From NCBI RefSeq assembly GCF_002927275.1, contig NZ_PRKW01000001.1, forward strand, positions 124,001 through 188,000: a DNA stretch of 64,000 bases, in the 5' to 3' direction. Origin of the DNA: Arthrobacter pityocampae (GTDB lineage Bacteria; Actinomycetota; Actinomycetes; Actinomycetales; Micrococcaceae). The notes below the pieces were generated by a model. That model was not told the origin of the DNA. It saw nothing but the letters and a program-made list of their open reading frames with translations, and did not search any database. Position 1 is the first letter of the stretch, and every line of letters starts with the position of its first letter. A program made the translations under genes and the position numbers. Below, piece after piece: positions 1-9,414 of the stretch.

Positions 1-157
1 CGAACAGGGTGATCCCGGCGTCGATCGCCGCATGCACGACGGCGTCGGTGCCCTCCTGGGACTCGGAGAGGGTGCCGGCCCGGCCCAGGTTGTTGCAGCC
101 GAGTCCGATGGTGGAGACGCTGAGCCCGGAGGAGCCCAGTCTGCGGTAGGTCATCAT
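1..157 (-). CDS. aldo/keto reductase, N-terminal fragment
   Basis: The gene runs off the left edge, so only the first 52 codons are present. The reverse strand reads MMTYRRLGSSGLSVSTIGLG, followed by CNNLGRAG and later AAIDAGITLF. This is the typical first beta-strand and helix of an aldo/keto reductase: the R-x-L-G-x-S-G-L-x-V start, then the strand leading to the catalytic Asp and Tyr, which lie outside the window. Such enzymes use NADPH to reduce aldehydes or ketones in the cytoplasm. Two ATG codons stand in tandem (157 and 154), and either could start the protein. The substrate cannot be told from this fragment. The 63 bases between it and ndk show no obvious hairpin. Confidence 0.8.
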   Translation of the reverse strand, partial: MMTYRRLGSSGLSVSTIGLGCNNLGRAGTLSESQEGTDAVVHAAIDAGITLF

Positions 158-220
158 GCCCCTAACCTACCAACACAGTTGCCCCAGGCACATGACCCGG
201 GGCAACAGTGTTCGATGGTG

Positions 221-637
221 TCAGGCGAACCAGATACCGATCTCGCGCTCGGCGGACTCGGTGGAGTCGGAGCCGTGGACGAGGTTCTGCTGGACCTTGA
301 GGCCCCAGTCGCGGCCGAAGTCGCCGCGGATGGTGCCGGGCGCCGCCGTCGTCGGGTCCGTGGTGCCGGCGACCGAGCGGAATCCCTCGATGACGCGCTC
401 GCCCTCGAACACGGCCGCGACGATCGGGCCGCTGAGCATGAACTCGACGAGCGGCTCGTAGAAGGGCTTGCCGACGTGCTCGGCGTAGTGCTCCTCGAGC
501 AGCTCGCGGGTGGCGTGCACGCGCTTCAGTTCGGCGATGGTGTAGCCCTTCGCCTCGACGCGGGACAGGATGGTGCCCGTCAGGCCGCGGGACACGCCGT
601 CGGGCTTGACGAGGACAAGGGTGCGCTCAACGCTCAT
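221..637 (-). CDS. ndk: nucleoside diphosphate kinase
   Basis: A 138-residue protein of the usual Ndk length. It moves the gamma phosphate from ATP to nucleoside diphosphates through a phosphohistidine, balancing NTP and dNTP pools in the cytoplasm. It has the N-terminal RTLVLVKPDGV strand with the nucleotide-binding Lys, and the active-site segment NLVHGSDS with the phosphorylated His at about residue 121. The ATG is preceded by an AGGAG-like sequence (CTCCT at 645-649 on the plus strand). It lies downstream of the folC and DUF4233 genes in the same direction, the usual actinobacterial order folC-DUF4233-ndk, although here ileS rather than valS heads the cluster. Confidence 0.97.
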   Translation of the reverse strand: MSVERTLVLVKPDGVSRGLTGTILSRVEAKGYTIAELKRVHATRELLEEHYAEHVGKPFYEPLVEFMLSGPIVAAVFEGERVIEGFRSVAGTTDPTTAAPGTIRGDFGRDWGLKVQQNLVHGSDSTESAEREIGIWFA

Positions 638-706
638 GGGGACTCCTGGTGTGGGTGCGCCGTCGCGGACGGCGCGGATGGGAACTGGTACCGGGGTCGA
701 CTCTAC

Positions 707-1153
707 TCAAGACCCCGCCTCCTCGGGATTCGCCCTCTCCCACTCCGCCTGCAGCCGGTCCCGCTCCACGTTCTCGCGGTCCACGCGGATCCCCTGCCGG
801 ATCCCGTACAGCCAGGTGAGGGCGAACGCGAGGCCGACGACGAACATGACCGGTTCGAGGAAGCCCCCGGCGATGAGGACGAACTGGAGGAACCAGCCGA
901 GCGCGATGCCCCACTTCTTCGTCAGCACGGCGCAGGTGAGCACCAGCACCACGCTGAGGAGGAACCCGGAGGTCAGGATGAGGACCGGGGAGATCTCGTC
1001 GCGGCGCAGGCCGAAGACCGCGAGCGTCGCGAAGAACACCACGAACGCCTCGAGGACGAGGACCGTCGAGGCGAACAGGATCTTCGTCGACCGCCGCTTC
1101 TTCGGCATCCCGGGCCGCCATTCGCGCTGCGCCCTGGTCATGCGTCGTGCCAT
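707..1153 (-). CDS. DUF4233 small membrane protein
   Basis: A 148-residue membrane protein of unknown function. The start chosen is the ATG at 1153, eight bases after the folC stop; the open frame extends further upstream but only as the antisense of folC. The N-terminus is basic (MARRMTRAQREWRPG). Hydrophobic segments follow at about residues 28-45, 52-72 and 80-105, then a charged tail. The position directly after folC and before ndk is the standard place of the DUF4233 family in actinobacteria (Rv2446c in Mycobacterium tuberculosis), and that context is the main reason for the name. It is probably co-translated with folC. Confidence 0.85.
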   Translation of the reverse strand: MARRMTRAQREWRPGMPKKRRSTKILFASTVLVLEAFVVFFATLAVFGLRRDEISPVLILTSGFLLSVVLVLTCAVLTKKWGIALGWFLQFVLIAGGFLEPVMFVVGLAFALTWLYGIRQGIRVDRENVERDRLQAEWERANPEEAGS

Positions 1154-1161
1154 GTGGAGGC

Positions 1162-2565
1162 CTACTTCCCGAGGAGGGTGCGGGTTTCCCCGACCACCGT
1201 GATGGATCCGGTCACGAGGACGCCTCCGGAGAGGTCGTTGTTCTCCTCGGCCTTCATGACCGCCCACTCCAGGGCGTCGTCGAGCCCGGGGAGGATCATG
1301 ATGTTCTCCTCCGCGAACCCGGCCGCCAGGGCGGGCTGCAGGAGGTCGGCGGCGGGGACGGACCGGGGGGAGGTCGACTGCGTGAGGCACACGTCCTCGA
1401 GGATGCCGCCGAGCTCCTCGTGCAGTTCGGCCAGCATGCCCGCCGCGTCCTTGTCCTCCAGCGCCCCGATGACGAGGACGAGCCTGCTGAAGTCGAACGC
1501 CTCGTTGATGCCCCGGGCCGCGGCGCGCGCCCCGGCCGGGTTGTGCGCTGCATCCACGATGATGCTCGGCGCGGTCCTGACCACCTCGAGGCGACCGGGC
1601 GACGTGACGGCCCGCAGGCCGTTGCGGACCAGCTCGGTCTCGAGTTCGCGCTCACCACCGCCGAGGAACGCCTCGACGGCGGCGACGGCGACGGCCGCGT
1701 TCTCCGCCTGGTGCTCGCCGTGCAGGGGGATCAGCAGCTCGCCGTAGCGGCCGGCGAGCCCGGTCAGGGAGACCACCTGGCCGCCGACGGCGACGGTCCG
1801 AGATTCGACGCCGAACTCGACGCCCTCGAAGCGGAACTCGGCCCCGACCTCGCGGGCGCGCTCGAGGAGGACCTGCGCGGCGTCGCGCGGCTGGATGGCA
1901 CTGACGAGGACGGCGCCGGGCTTGATGATGCCCGCCTTCTCGAGGGCGATGTCCTCGACGGTGTCGCCGAGCAGCTCGGTGTGGTCGAGCGAGATCGGGG
2001 TGACGACGGCCACCTGGCCGTCGCCGACGTTCGTGGCGTCGGTGATCCCGCCGAGTCCCACCTCGATGACGCCGACGTCGATCGGCTCGTCGGCGAAGAT
2101 CGCGAAGGCGAGGATGGTGACGCACTCGAAGTAGGTCAGGCGCGGTTCCCCGGCGACGAGCAGCTCGCCGTCGACGATGTCCAGGTAGGGCTTGATCTCG
2201 TCCCAGACCCGGACGAACGTCTCGTCCCGGACCGGCTCCCCGTCGATGCTGATGCGCTCGGTGACCCGCGAGAGGTGCGGGCTCGTGAAGCGTCCCGTCC
2301 GCAGGTCGTGCGCCAGCAGGATGCTCTCGATCATGCGCGCCGTCGAGGTCTTCCCGTTGGTGCCGGTGATGTGGATGATCGGGAAGGCCCGGTTGGGCTC
2401 ACCGAGGATCTCCATCGCCCGGTGGAGCGGCGCCATGCGCGGCTCCATCTTGTTCTCCGGGGCGCGGCTGAGGAGCTCCGCGTACACGCTCTCGACCGAG
2501 AAGCCGTCCAGTTCGGTGCTGCTCCCCGTGCCGTCGGTGGCGTCGGTGCCGGTGCTGTCATCCAT
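1162..2565 (-). CDS. folC: bifunctional dihydrofolate / folylpolyglutamate synthase
   Basis: A 467-residue Mur-ligase-family enzyme that joins glutamate to dihydropteroate and then lengthens the gamma-glutamyl tail of folates, using ATP. The ATP-binding loop reads [10 protein letters not shown] near residue 65. The family signature [11 protein letters not shown] follows around residue 170, and SLDHTELLG next to it. The C-terminal Mur-ligase domain contains the VDAAHNP motif. The first 8 bases overlap the end of ileS (stop at 2558), so the two genes are almost certainly translationally coupled. About 20 low-complexity residues at the N-terminus (Asp, Gly and Thr rich) precede the conserved part. 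Confidence 0.97.
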   Translation of the reverse strand: MDDSTGTDATDGTGSSTELDGFSVESVYAELLSRAPENKMEPRMAPLHRAMEILGEPNRAFPIIHITGTNGKTSTARMIESILLAHDLRTGRFTSPHLSRVTERISIDGEPVRDETFVRVWDEIKPYLDIVDGELLVAGEPRLTYFECVTILAFAIFADEPIDVGVIEVGLGGITDATNVGDGQVAVVTPISLDHTELLGDTVEDIALEKAGIIKPGAVLVSAIQPRDAAQVLLERAREVGAEFRFEGVEFGVESRTVAVGGQVVSLTGLAGRYGELLIPLHGEHQAENAAVAVAAVEAFLGGGERELETELVRNGLRAVTSPGRLEVVRTAPSIIVDAAHNPAGARAAARGINEAFDFSRLVLVIGALEDKDAAGMLAELHEELGGILEDVCLTQSTSPRSVPAADLLQPALAAGFAEENIMILPGLDDALEWAVMKAEENNDLSGGVLVTGSITVVGETRTLLGK

Positions 2566-5500
2566 GCTGCTGCTCCTGTTTCCGGACGGTCTTCTCGACG
2601 GTGATGGTGAAGTCGTCGCCCGCGTCGGGGACGGCGTCGATGCGCAGCTCGAGGGTCAGGGTCTCGGCCCGGATGAGCTCCGCATTAGCCTCGAGCGCCC
2701 CGACCTGCTCCGCGGCGACGCCGACGGTGGTCCGGATGCGGTCGCTGATGTCGAGGTCGGCGTCGCGGCGTGCCTGCTGGATGGCGCGGATCGCGTCGCG
2801 GGCCGTCCCCTCCGCAGCCAGTTCGGCCGTCACCTCGGTGTCCAGGACGAGGAAGCCGCCACCGGGCAGGACGGTCACCGCCTTCGAGGCGGCGTCGTTG
2901 CCCTCCACCACCGTGTCGAGGGTGTACTCGTGCGGCTCGAGGGCGAGACCGCCCGCGGTGACGCCGCCGTCGTCGTCGACCCGCCAGTCCCCGGACTTCG
3001 AGGCCTTGATCACGGTCTGGACGTTCTTGCCCAGCCTTGGCCCCGCCGCGCGGGCGTTGACCACGAGCCGCTGCGTGATGCCGAACTCGGCCGGCTCGGC
3101 GTCGGCGGCGTCGACCAGGCGCACGCCCTTGAGGTTCAGCTCGTCGGCGATGATCGACGCGTACTGACCGGTGAGGTCGGCGGCGCCGGGGGCGACGACG
3201 GTCAATTCCCGGAGCGGGAGCCGCACCCGGAGATTCGCGGCCTTGCGCAGGCTGGAGCCGACCGAGCACACGGACCGCGTGCGGTCCATCTGCTCCACGA
3301 GGTCCGGGGCTGCGGGGAACGACGTCGCCTCGGGCCAGTCGGTGAGGTGGACGGACCGGCCGCCCGTGAGCCCGCGCCAGATCTCCTCGGTGACGAGGGG
3401 CAGCAGCGGGGCGGCGACCCGGCAGACGGCCTCGAGGCACGTGTAGAGGACGTCGAAGGCGTCGGTGTCCTCGTCGAAGAATCGCTGGCGGCTGCGGCGC
3501 ACGTACCAGTTGGTCAGGGTGTCGAGGTAGCGGCGCAGGGACTCGCAGGCGTCGCTGATCGTGAAGGCGTCGAGTGCCCCGGTGAGGTCGCGGACGAGGT
3601 TCCCCGTGTTGGCCAGGATGTAGCGGTCGATCGGCTCGCTCAGGAGCGCGGCGGCCTCCGGCGTCACGGTTTTCGCCTCGTAGCCCGCGCCGCCGTCGGC
3701 CGCGTTGGTGTAGAGGCTGAAGAAGTGCCAGACGTTCCACAGCGGCAGGATGACCTGGCGGACGCCGTCGCGGATGCCCTGCTCCGTGACCACCAGGTTG
3801 CCGCCGCGCAGGATCGGGGACGCCATCAGGAACCAGCGCATGGCGTCGGAGCCGTCGCGGTCGAAGACCTCGGAGACGTCCGGGTAGTTGCGCAGACTCT
3901 TGGACATCTTCTGCCCGTCGGAGCCCAGGACGATGCCGTGGCTGATGACGTTGCGGAACGCCGGCCGGTCGAAGAGCGCGGTGGAGAGGATGTGCAGCAT
4001 GTAGAACCAGCCGCGGGTCTGGCCGATGTACTCGACGATGAAGTCGGCCGGGTTGTGGGTGTCGAACCACTGCTCGTTCTCGAACGGGTAGTGCACCTGG
4101 CCGTAGGGCATGGACCCGGAGTCGAACCAGACGTCCAGGACGTCCTCGACGCGGCGCATGGTGGAGCGTCCCGTGGGGTCGTCCGGGTTGGGCCGGGTGA
4201 GCTCGTCGATGAAGGGGCGGTGAAGGTCCACCTCGCCCTGCGTGTTGACGGGCAGGCGCCCGAAGTCCGCCTTCAATTCGGCGAGCGAACCGTACACGTC
4301 GGTGCGCGGGTATTCCGGGTTGTCCGACTGCCAGACGGGGATGGGGCTGCCCCAGAAGCGGTTGCGGCTGATGGACCAGTCGCGCGCGTTGGAGAGCCAC
4401 TTGCCGAACTGTCCGTCCTTGACGTTGCCGGGGATCCAGGTGATGTCCTGGTTCAGCTCCACCATGCGGTCGCGGATCTTGGTCACCTCGACGTACCAGG
4501 AGGACACGGCGCGGTAGATCAGCGGGTTGCGGCAGCGCCAGCAGTGCGGGTAGCTGTGGACGTAGCTGGACTGGCGCACCAGGCGTCCCTCGGACTTCAG
4601 GACGCGCGTGATGTGCCGGTTGGCGTCGAAGACCTGCAGGCCCACGATCTCCGCGAGCGGTCCCGTGCCGAACAGGGGCAGGAATCTCGCCCCCTCGTCG
4701 ACCGAGAGGATCACCTGGATGCCGGCCTCCTCGCAGATCTTCTGGTCCTCCTCGCCGTAGGCGGGCGCCTGGTGGACGAGGCCGGTGCCGTCCGTCGTCG
4801 TGACGTAGTCCGCGACGAGGATGCGGAAGGCGTTGCGGTAGCCGCCCTCCTCGGGATCGGCGAGGTAGTCCCACAGCGGCTGGTAGGTGAGCCCCGCCAG
4901 CTCGGTGCCGAGGTGCCGGGAGACGACCGCCTCGCGCGCGGCGGCGGCGTCGGCGAAGCCGAGGTCCTTGGCGTAGTTGCCGAGGAGCTCCTCGGCGATG
5001 AGGTAGCGCCCCTCGGCGTCGTCGCGCCGCCCCGCGACGACGACGTAGCTGATGTCCGGTCCGACGGCGAGCGCCGCGTTGGTGGGCAGGGTCCAGGGCG
5101 TGGTGGTCCAGGCGAGGGCCTGTACTCCGGCGAGGTCCTTCGAGAGGGCGGAATCGCCGGGCAGGATCGGGAACGTGACGGTGACGGTCTGGTCCTGGCG
5201 GTCCTGGTAGACGTCCTCGTCCATGCGCAGCTCGTGGTTGGACAGCGGCGTCTCGTCGTTCCAGCAGTAGGGCAGCACGCGGTACCCGTTGTAGGTGAGG
5301 CCCTTCTGGTGGAGGGTCTTGAACGCCCAGAGGACGGACTCCATGTACTCGGGGTTGAGCGTCTTGTAGTCGTTGTCGAAGTCCACCCAGCGCGCCTGGC
5401 GGGTCACGTAGTCACGCCACTCCCCCGCGTACTTCATGACGGAGGCCCGGGAGGCGTCGTTGAACTTGTCGATGCCCATGGCGAGGATCTGCTGCTTGTC

Positions 5501-5869
5501 GGTCATCCCGAGCTGCTTCATCGCCTCGAGTTCGGCGGGCAGTCCGTGCGTGTCCCAGCCGAAGCGCCGCTCCACGCGGTGTCCGCGCTGCGTCTGGTAC
5601 CGGCCCACGAGGTCCTTCGCGTAGCCGGTGAGGAGGTGCCCGTAGTGCGGCAGACCGTTGGCGAACGGCGGTCCGTCGTAGAACACGAACTCGTTGGAGC
5701 CGTCGACGCCGGCGTCGCGCTGGTCGATGGACGCCTGGAAGGTGCCGTCCTTCTCCCAGTAGCGGAGGACGCGCTGCTCGAGTTCGGGGAAGCGTGGGGA
5801 GGCGCTGGTCCCGACGGCGGGCGTACCGGCGTCGTCGGGCGACACTGCTTTGGGGTAGATCTGCGGCAT
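2558..5869 (-). CDS. ileS: isoleucyl-tRNA synthetase, long form
   Basis: Class I synthetase of 1103 residues that charges tRNA-Ile. The HIGH motif is HYGH at residues 75-78 ([10 protein letters not shown]), and the KMSKS loop reads [10 protein letters not shown]. An editing domain lies between them ([16 protein letters not shown]). The C-terminal anticodon-binding region is long. HYGH and the length of about 1100 fit the eukaryote-like IleRS group common in actinobacteria, some members of which are less sensitive to mupirocin; resistance cannot be read from this sequence. The ATG at 5869 is preferred because AGGATGA stands about 8 bases upstream. An ATG three codons earlier (5878) lies too close to that site. 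A T-box element occupies the leader, and folC overlaps the 3' end. Confidence 0.97.
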   Translation of the reverse strand: MPQIYPKAVSPDDAGTPAVGTSASPRFPELEQRVLRYWEKDGTFQASIDQRDAGVDGSNEFVFYDGPPFANGLPHYGHLLTGYAKDLVGRYQTQRGHRVERRFGWDTHGLPAELEAMKQLGMTDKQQILAMGIDKFNDASRASVMKYAGEWRDYVTRQARWVDFDNDYKTLNPEYMESVLWAFKTLHQKGLTYNGYRVLPYCWNDETPLSNHELRMDEDVYQDRQDQTVTVTFPILPGDSALSKDLAGVQALAWTTTPWTLPTNAALAVGPDISYVVVAGRRDDAEGRYLIAEELLGNYAKDLGFADAAAAREAVVSRHLGTELAGLTYQPLWDYLADPEEGGYRNAFRILVADYVTTTDGTGLVHQAPAYGEEDQKICEEAGIQVILSVDEGARFLPLFGTGPLAEIVGLQVFDANRHITRVLKSEGRLVRQSSYVHSYPHCWRCRNPLIYRAVSSWYVEVTKIRDRMVELNQDITWIPGNVKDGQFGKWLSNARDWSISRNRFWGSPIPVWQSDNPEYPRTDVYGSLAELKADFGRLPVNTQGEVDLHRPFIDELTRPNPDDPTGRSTMRRVEDVLDVWFDSGSMPYGQVHYPFENEQWFDTHNPADFIVEYIGQTRGWFYMLHILSTALFDRPAFRNVISHGIVLGSDGQKMSKSLRNYPDVSEVFDRDGSDAMRWFLMASPILRGGNLVVTEQGIRDGVRQVILPLWNVWHFFSLYTNAADGGAGYEAKTVTPEAAALLSEPIDRYILANTGNLVRDLTGALDAFTISDACESLRRYLDTLTNWYVRRSRQRFFDEDTDAFDVLYTCLEAVCRVAAPLLPLVTEEIWRGLTGGRSVHLTDWPEATSFPAAPDLVEQMDRTRSVCSVGSSLRKAANLRVRLPLRELTVVAPGAADLTGQYASIIADELNLKGVRLVDAADAEPAEFGITQRLVVNARAAGPRLGKNVQTVIKASKSGDWRVDDDGGVTAGGLALEPHEYTLDTVVEGNDAASKAVTVLPGGGFLVLDTEVTAELAAEGTARDAIRAIQQARRDADLDISDRIRTTVGVAAEQVGALEANAELIRAETLTLELRIDAVPDAGDDFTITVEKTVRKQEQQHG

Positions 5870-5878
5870 GGGTCTCAT

Positions 5879-6160
5879 CCTGTGTGCGGCGGCGTCGGGT
5901 GGTGCAGGAATCCTGCCGTGAGGACGGGACCCCGTCTCCCGCCACCGGTTGCCTGACCGGGTGCGGGGGTCCAGGACCCGCGGTACCACCTCACTTGCCG
6001 CCGTCGTCCGCCGTACCGCTCGTCGCGGTCGTGCAGGCCGGGGCTGCCGCTCGTTTCCAGGCTGTGACGGGCTCCCCGTCCGGTTCTACGGGGCACCTCC
6101 GTGGAGGCGTCCTTTCTTCCGGAAGCTCACCGGTGATGGCCGGGTCGACGCTTGTCCCTC
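5879..6160 (-). promoter_or_regulatory. T-box riboswitch, translational type, in the ileS leader
   Basis: On the minus strand the leader has the two parts of a T-box. First is a short Stem I with the specifier: CCATCACCGGTGAG then CTTCCGGAAGAA, in which ATC (6137-6135) is an isoleucine codon. About 145 bases downstream is the tRNA-acceptor-binding T-box sequence AGGTGGTACCGCG (5991-5979), followed by complementary G/C-rich arms. Short Stem I T-boxes before ileS are known in actinobacteria, where uncharged tRNA-Ile opens the ribosome-binding site instead of preventing termination. No U-run terminator follows the T-box sequence, and it lies about 110 bases before the start codon, so translational control is inferred. 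Exact ends are estimated from the promoter and the start codon. Confidence 0.85.
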
Positions 6161-6161
6161 C

Positions 6162-6191
6162 AGTCTAGCCCGGGGCCGAAATCGTTGTCGA
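6162..6191 (-). promoter_or_regulatory. promoter of the ileS operon
   Basis: On the minus strand TCGACA (6191-6186, five of six matches to TTGACA) is separated by 18 bases from TAGACT (6167-6162). Transcription would start near 6155, just before the short T-box Stem I, which supports the placement. The site lies 80-110 bases upstream of the divergent P450 gene. Confidence 0.6.
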
Positions 6192-6274
6192 AAGCGTCGA
6201 AGCACAGTCGGACCCGTCGGCGCACGCCCCGAAATGCATTGTGGTGGGCGGAGACGCCTTGGCAGGGTGAAGGG

Positions 6275-7603
6275 ATGACATCCCCCACCCTTCCCACCGC
6301 GTCCGCCCCGGACACTGCCCGGCTGCTCCTCGGCGTCCTCCTGCCGACCATCGTGAAGGGCCCCATCATCCGGCGCCCGTGGGCGGTGGGGCTCGCAGCG
6401 CGCCTGGACCTGGACACGCGGGCCGTCGGAATCGTGCGGTCGATCCACGCGAAGCACCCGGCCGGCCCCCTCATGCTGAAGCTGCCGATCCGCCGACAGG
6501 CGATCGTCCTGGCGCCGGAGGACGCCAACACCGTGCTGGCGCGGTCCCCCGAACCGTTCACCCCGGCCAGCAGCGAGAAGCGGGCGGCGCTGTCCCACTT
6601 CCAGCCCGCCAATGTGCTGATCACGCGCGGGCCCCTCCGGACGGTGCGCCGCGCCCTGCAGGAGCAGGTCCTCGACACGGACCACCCCGTGCACCACCTC
6701 GCCGACCGGTTCGTCCCCGTGGTGGAGGAGGAGATGCTGGAGCTGCTGGCCGGGGCCGTCCGCAGCGGGTCCCTGCCGTGGGACGACTTCCTCGACGCCT
6801 GGTACCGGGTGGTGCGGCGCGTGGTGTTCGGCGATCACGCTCGGGATGACAAGGACCTCACGGCCATGGTGATCCGCCTGCGTAAGGACGGCAACTGGGC
6901 GTTCCTGAAGCCGGTGCGGACGAAGACCCGGCGGCGCTTCCTGGCGCGGATCACCGAGGAACTGGCGAACGCCGAGCCGGGGAGCCTCGCCGCCGTGATG
7001 GCCGCCGCGCCGAAGGGCGACGGCGCCGAGCCCGCCGATCAGGTGCCGCAGTGGCTCTTCGCGTTCGATCCGGCCGGTATGGCGACGTTCCGCGCCCTGA
7101 CCGTGCTCGCCACCCACCCGGAGGCGATGGCCGCAGCGCGGCGGGAGGTCGACGGCGACACCTCGGGGCGCCGGGTCCTGCCCTACCTGCGCGCCGCCAT
7201 CCTGGAATCGCTGCGCCTGTGGCCGACGACCCCGATGATCCTCCGCCAGACCACGCAGCCCGTGCAGTGGGAGCGGGGGCTCATGCCGGCCGACTGCGGC
7301 GTCCTGGTCTACGCACCGTACTTCCACCGGGACGAGCGCTCGCTGCGCAGCGCGCACAGCTTCTCGCCCGAGCGCTGGCTCACCGAGGAGGACGACGGCT
7401 GGCCGCTGGTGCCCTTCAGCGACGGCCCGGTGGTCTGCCCGGGCAAGCAGCTCGTGCTGCTCGTGACCAGCGCGGCCCTGGCGGCACTGGTCGCCGGGCA
7501 CGACTTCCGGGTGGAGGAGGGGCAGGCCCTCGACCCGGAGCGGCCGCTGCCCGGCACCATGGACAACTACAGCGTGCGGCTGGGCGTGTCCGGCAGGTCC
7601 TGA
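6275..7603 (+). CDS. cytochrome P450 with an atypical I-helix
   Basis: A 442-residue heme monooxygenase-like protein. The K-helix motif is E311-S-L-R314 (ILESLRLWP). The heme loop PFSDGPVVCPGK carries the thiolate ligand at about C388. The oxygen-activation helix reads FDPAGMATF, where most P450s have A-G-x-(D/E)-T; the acidic residue is replaced by Ala but the Thr is kept. This could mean peroxygenase-like or unusual chemistry, or a non-canonical proton path. The ATG at 6275 follows AGGGTGAAGGG. No ferredoxin or reductase gene is adjacent, so the electron donor and substrate are unknown. The 3' end overlaps the convergent lipid kinase gene by 37 bases. Confidence 0.93.
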   Translation: MTSPTLPTASAPDTARLLLGVLLPTIVKGPIIRRPWAVGLAARLDLDTRAVGIVRSIHAKHPAGPLMLKLPIRRQAIVLAPEDANTVLARSPEPFTPASSEKRAALSHFQPANVLITRGPLRTVRRALQEQVLDTDHPVHHLADRFVPVVEEEMLELLAGAVRSGSLPWDDFLDAWYRVVRRVVFGDHARDDKDLTAMVIRLRKDGNWAFLKPVRTKTRRRFLARITEELANAEPGSLAAVMAAAPKGDGAEPADQVPQWLFAFDPAGMATFRALTVLATHPEAMAAARREVDGDTSGRRVLPYLRAAILESLRLWPTTPMILRQTTQPVQWERGLMPADCGVLVYAPYFHRDERSLRSAHSFSPERWLTEEDDGWPLVPFSDGPVVCPGKQLVLLVTSAALAALVAGHDFRVEEGQALDPERPLPGTMDNYSVRLGVSGRS

Positions 7604-8526
7604 GGGGGCGTCCCTGGGGGCGGCGGACGTCGGCCGAGGGCGGGCGAGCCGGCCGGGACGAGCACCTTCAACGCCCGCGGGGTGAGCGTCATGGTCGCCG
7701 GGAGCGCCCCCACGAGTTCCCCGTCCGCATACACCTCGAGGGGCTCGCCGGCCGTGATCGTGATGCTGGTGCCGCGGGTGAGGGTGATACCGGGCCTGCC
7801 GAGGTGCCGCCCCCGGTAGGCGCGGAGGAAAGTGGCGACGACGGCCGCGCGGGACGACCCGGACAGGGACACGACGTCCAGGAGACCGTCGTCGACTGTT
7901 GCGTGCGGACAGATCCGCAGCCCACCGCCGTACTGTCCGACATTCCCGACGGCGATGAACCAGGCGGGGAAGACCCGCTCCCGCCCGTCGACGGACAGGG
8001 TGAACGTCACGCCCCGCCATGCCCGGAGCGCCTTCAGCCCGCCGTACAGGTAGACGAAAGGCCCGAGACGGATCCGCGCCGCGTTGCCGAACCTGTTGGC
8101 GAGCGAGTCGAAGCCGACGTGGGCGACGCCGAGAAAAGGACGCCCGTTGACCTGGCCGAGGTCGACCTCCGTCACTGAATAGCGAGCAAGGCGGCGTACC
8201 GCCCGCTCCGGATCCAGCGGCAGGCCGAGGCGCCGCACCGTGTCGTTCCCGCGGCCGCCCGCCAGGGGCAGGAGGACCGCGCCGGACCGGTGCGCTCCGG
8301 CCGCGGCGGCAGCCAGGAAGCCGTCACCGCCCAGGACCGCGACAACGCTCCCTGGCGCGGCCCGCCGCGCCTGCTCGGTCGCCTCACGGAGGCTCCCCGT
8401 GACGACGACGGAGAGCGCGAAGCCCTCATCCCTCAGCGCTTCCGCCGTCCCCGGCCCGAGCCGCTGCGCACGACCGCGGCCGGCCGCCGGGTTGATGAGG
8501 AGCAGGGCGTCCCTGCGTGAGGTCAC
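7567..8526 (-). CDS. diacylglycerol/lipid kinase-family protein
   Basis: A 319-residue protein of the DagK/YegS/LCB5 kinase fold, which phosphorylates a lipid hydroxyl with ATP. Seen directly: the N-terminal INPAAGRGRA loop, the catalytic VAVLGGDGF (residues about 63-70) and a LAGGRGND segment (about 89-95). The usual family residues are GGDGT and GTxND; here the Thr of the first motif is Phe and the second is GGRGND, so substrate or activity may differ. The C-terminal beta-sandwich (YADGELVG) is present. The gene starts with GTG at 8526, and the GTGA overlap with the stop of the upstream SDR gene indicates coupling. Confidence 0.85.
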   Translation of the reverse strand: MTSRRDALLLINPAAGRGRAQRLGPGTAEALRDEGFALSVVVTGSLREATEQARRAAPGSVVAVLGGDGFLAAAAAGAHRSGAVLLPLAGGRGNDTVRRLGLPLDPERAVRRLARYSVTEVDLGQVNGRPFLGVAHVGFDSLANRFGNAARIRLGPFVYLYGGLKALRAWRGVTFTLSVDGRERVFPAWFIAVGNVGQYGGGLRICPHATVDDGLLDVVSLSGSSRAAVVATFLRAYRGRHLGRPGITLTRGTSITITAGEPLEVYADGELVGALPATMTLTPRALKVLVPAGSPALGRRPPPPGTPPQDLPDTPSRTL

Positions 8527-9317
8527 CCCCGGAGGACCTTGTGGTTGGCGGCCTGCGCGAGCGGGCGCAGGACCAGGTGATCGATGTTCATGTGGTGTGG
8601 CGCGTTGAGCGTGAAGGCGACGGCGGCCGCGACGTCGTCGGCCGTCAGCGGGTACGGGACGCCGGCGTAGACCTCGTCGGCAGCGCCCTGGTCGCCGCCC
8701 AGACGGTTGAGGGAGAACTCCTCGGTGTGCACCATGCCCGGGGAGACCTCGATGACGCGGATGTTGTGCTCGGCCTCCTCGAGGCGGAGCGAGCGGGCCA
8801 TCGCCTCCTGCGCCGCCTTCACGCCGCAGTACCCGGCGCCGCCCTCATAGGGTGCGAGCGCGGCGGTGGAGGTCAGGAACAGGACGCTCCCCTGGCCGCC
8901 GTCGCGCAGCGCCGGGAGCAGGGCCCGGGTCATCCGCAGGGAACCGAGGACATTCACGTTGTACATCCACTCCCAGTCGTCCGTCCTGGCCTCGGCAACC
9001 CGCTCCGTCCCGAACGCGCCCCCGGCGTTGTTCACCAGCGCGTGGACGGGTCCGGTCGCTATGACGTCTGCCGTGAAGGCGTCGACGGACGCCTGGTCGG
9101 TGACATCCAGGACCATCGGCGTCGCCCCGGTCTCTTCCGCGAGCGCCTGCAGGCGGTCGATCCGCCGGGCGGCTGCCACCACGTCCCAGCCGTCCCGGCG
9201 GAGGGCGCGGACGGTCGCGGCGCCGATGCCGGAGCTGGCACCGGTGACGACGGCGCGCAGGGCGGAGGGGGCGGGGTCAGCGGGGGCGCCGAGCGGCGCC
9301 TGGGTGGTCTCGGTCAT
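8523..9317 (-). CDS. short-chain dehydrogenase/reductase
   Basis: A 264-residue classical SDR. The NAD(P)-binding loop TGASSGIG is near residue 30, NNAG sits in the middle, and the catalytic Ser (LTSTAAL) and YCGVK supply Ser-Tyr-Lys. The length is normal. The ATG at 9317 is chosen because the preceding 40 in-frame codons look like non-coding Pro/Ala/Ser sequence; GACTACAGTGGCCCC directly upstream has no good ribosome site, so the start is fairly but not fully certain. It is first in a two-gene unit with the lipid kinase. The substrate is unknown; the sequence resembles the YdfG/serine-dehydrogenase-like group. Confidence 0.9.
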   Translation of the reverse strand: MTETTQAPLGAPADPAPSALRAVVTGASSGIGAATVRALRRDGWDVVAAARRIDRLQALAEETGATPMVLDVTDQASVDAFTADVIATGPVHALVNNAGGAFGTERVAEARTDDWEWMYNVNVLGSLRMTRALLPALRDGGQGSVLFLTSTAALAPYEGGAGYCGVKAAQEAMARSLRLEEAEHNIRVIEVSPGMVHTEEFSLNRLGGDQGAADEVYAGVPYPLTADDVAAAVAFTLNAPHHMNIDHLVLRPLAQAANHKVLRG

Positions 9318-9414
9318 GGGGCCACTGTAGTCAGTGCCGGTCGCACTGCCGGACCCCGGTGCGTGCGACGCGTCGAGGGCTGGGGCCGATTCCGCGCCCA
9401 CCCGGCGGTACGGA

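Noticed and set aside
2192-5956. Open frame of 1254 codons on the plus strand
   Set aside because: It is antisense to ileS with no domains; high-GC coding DNA commonly leaves such frames open.
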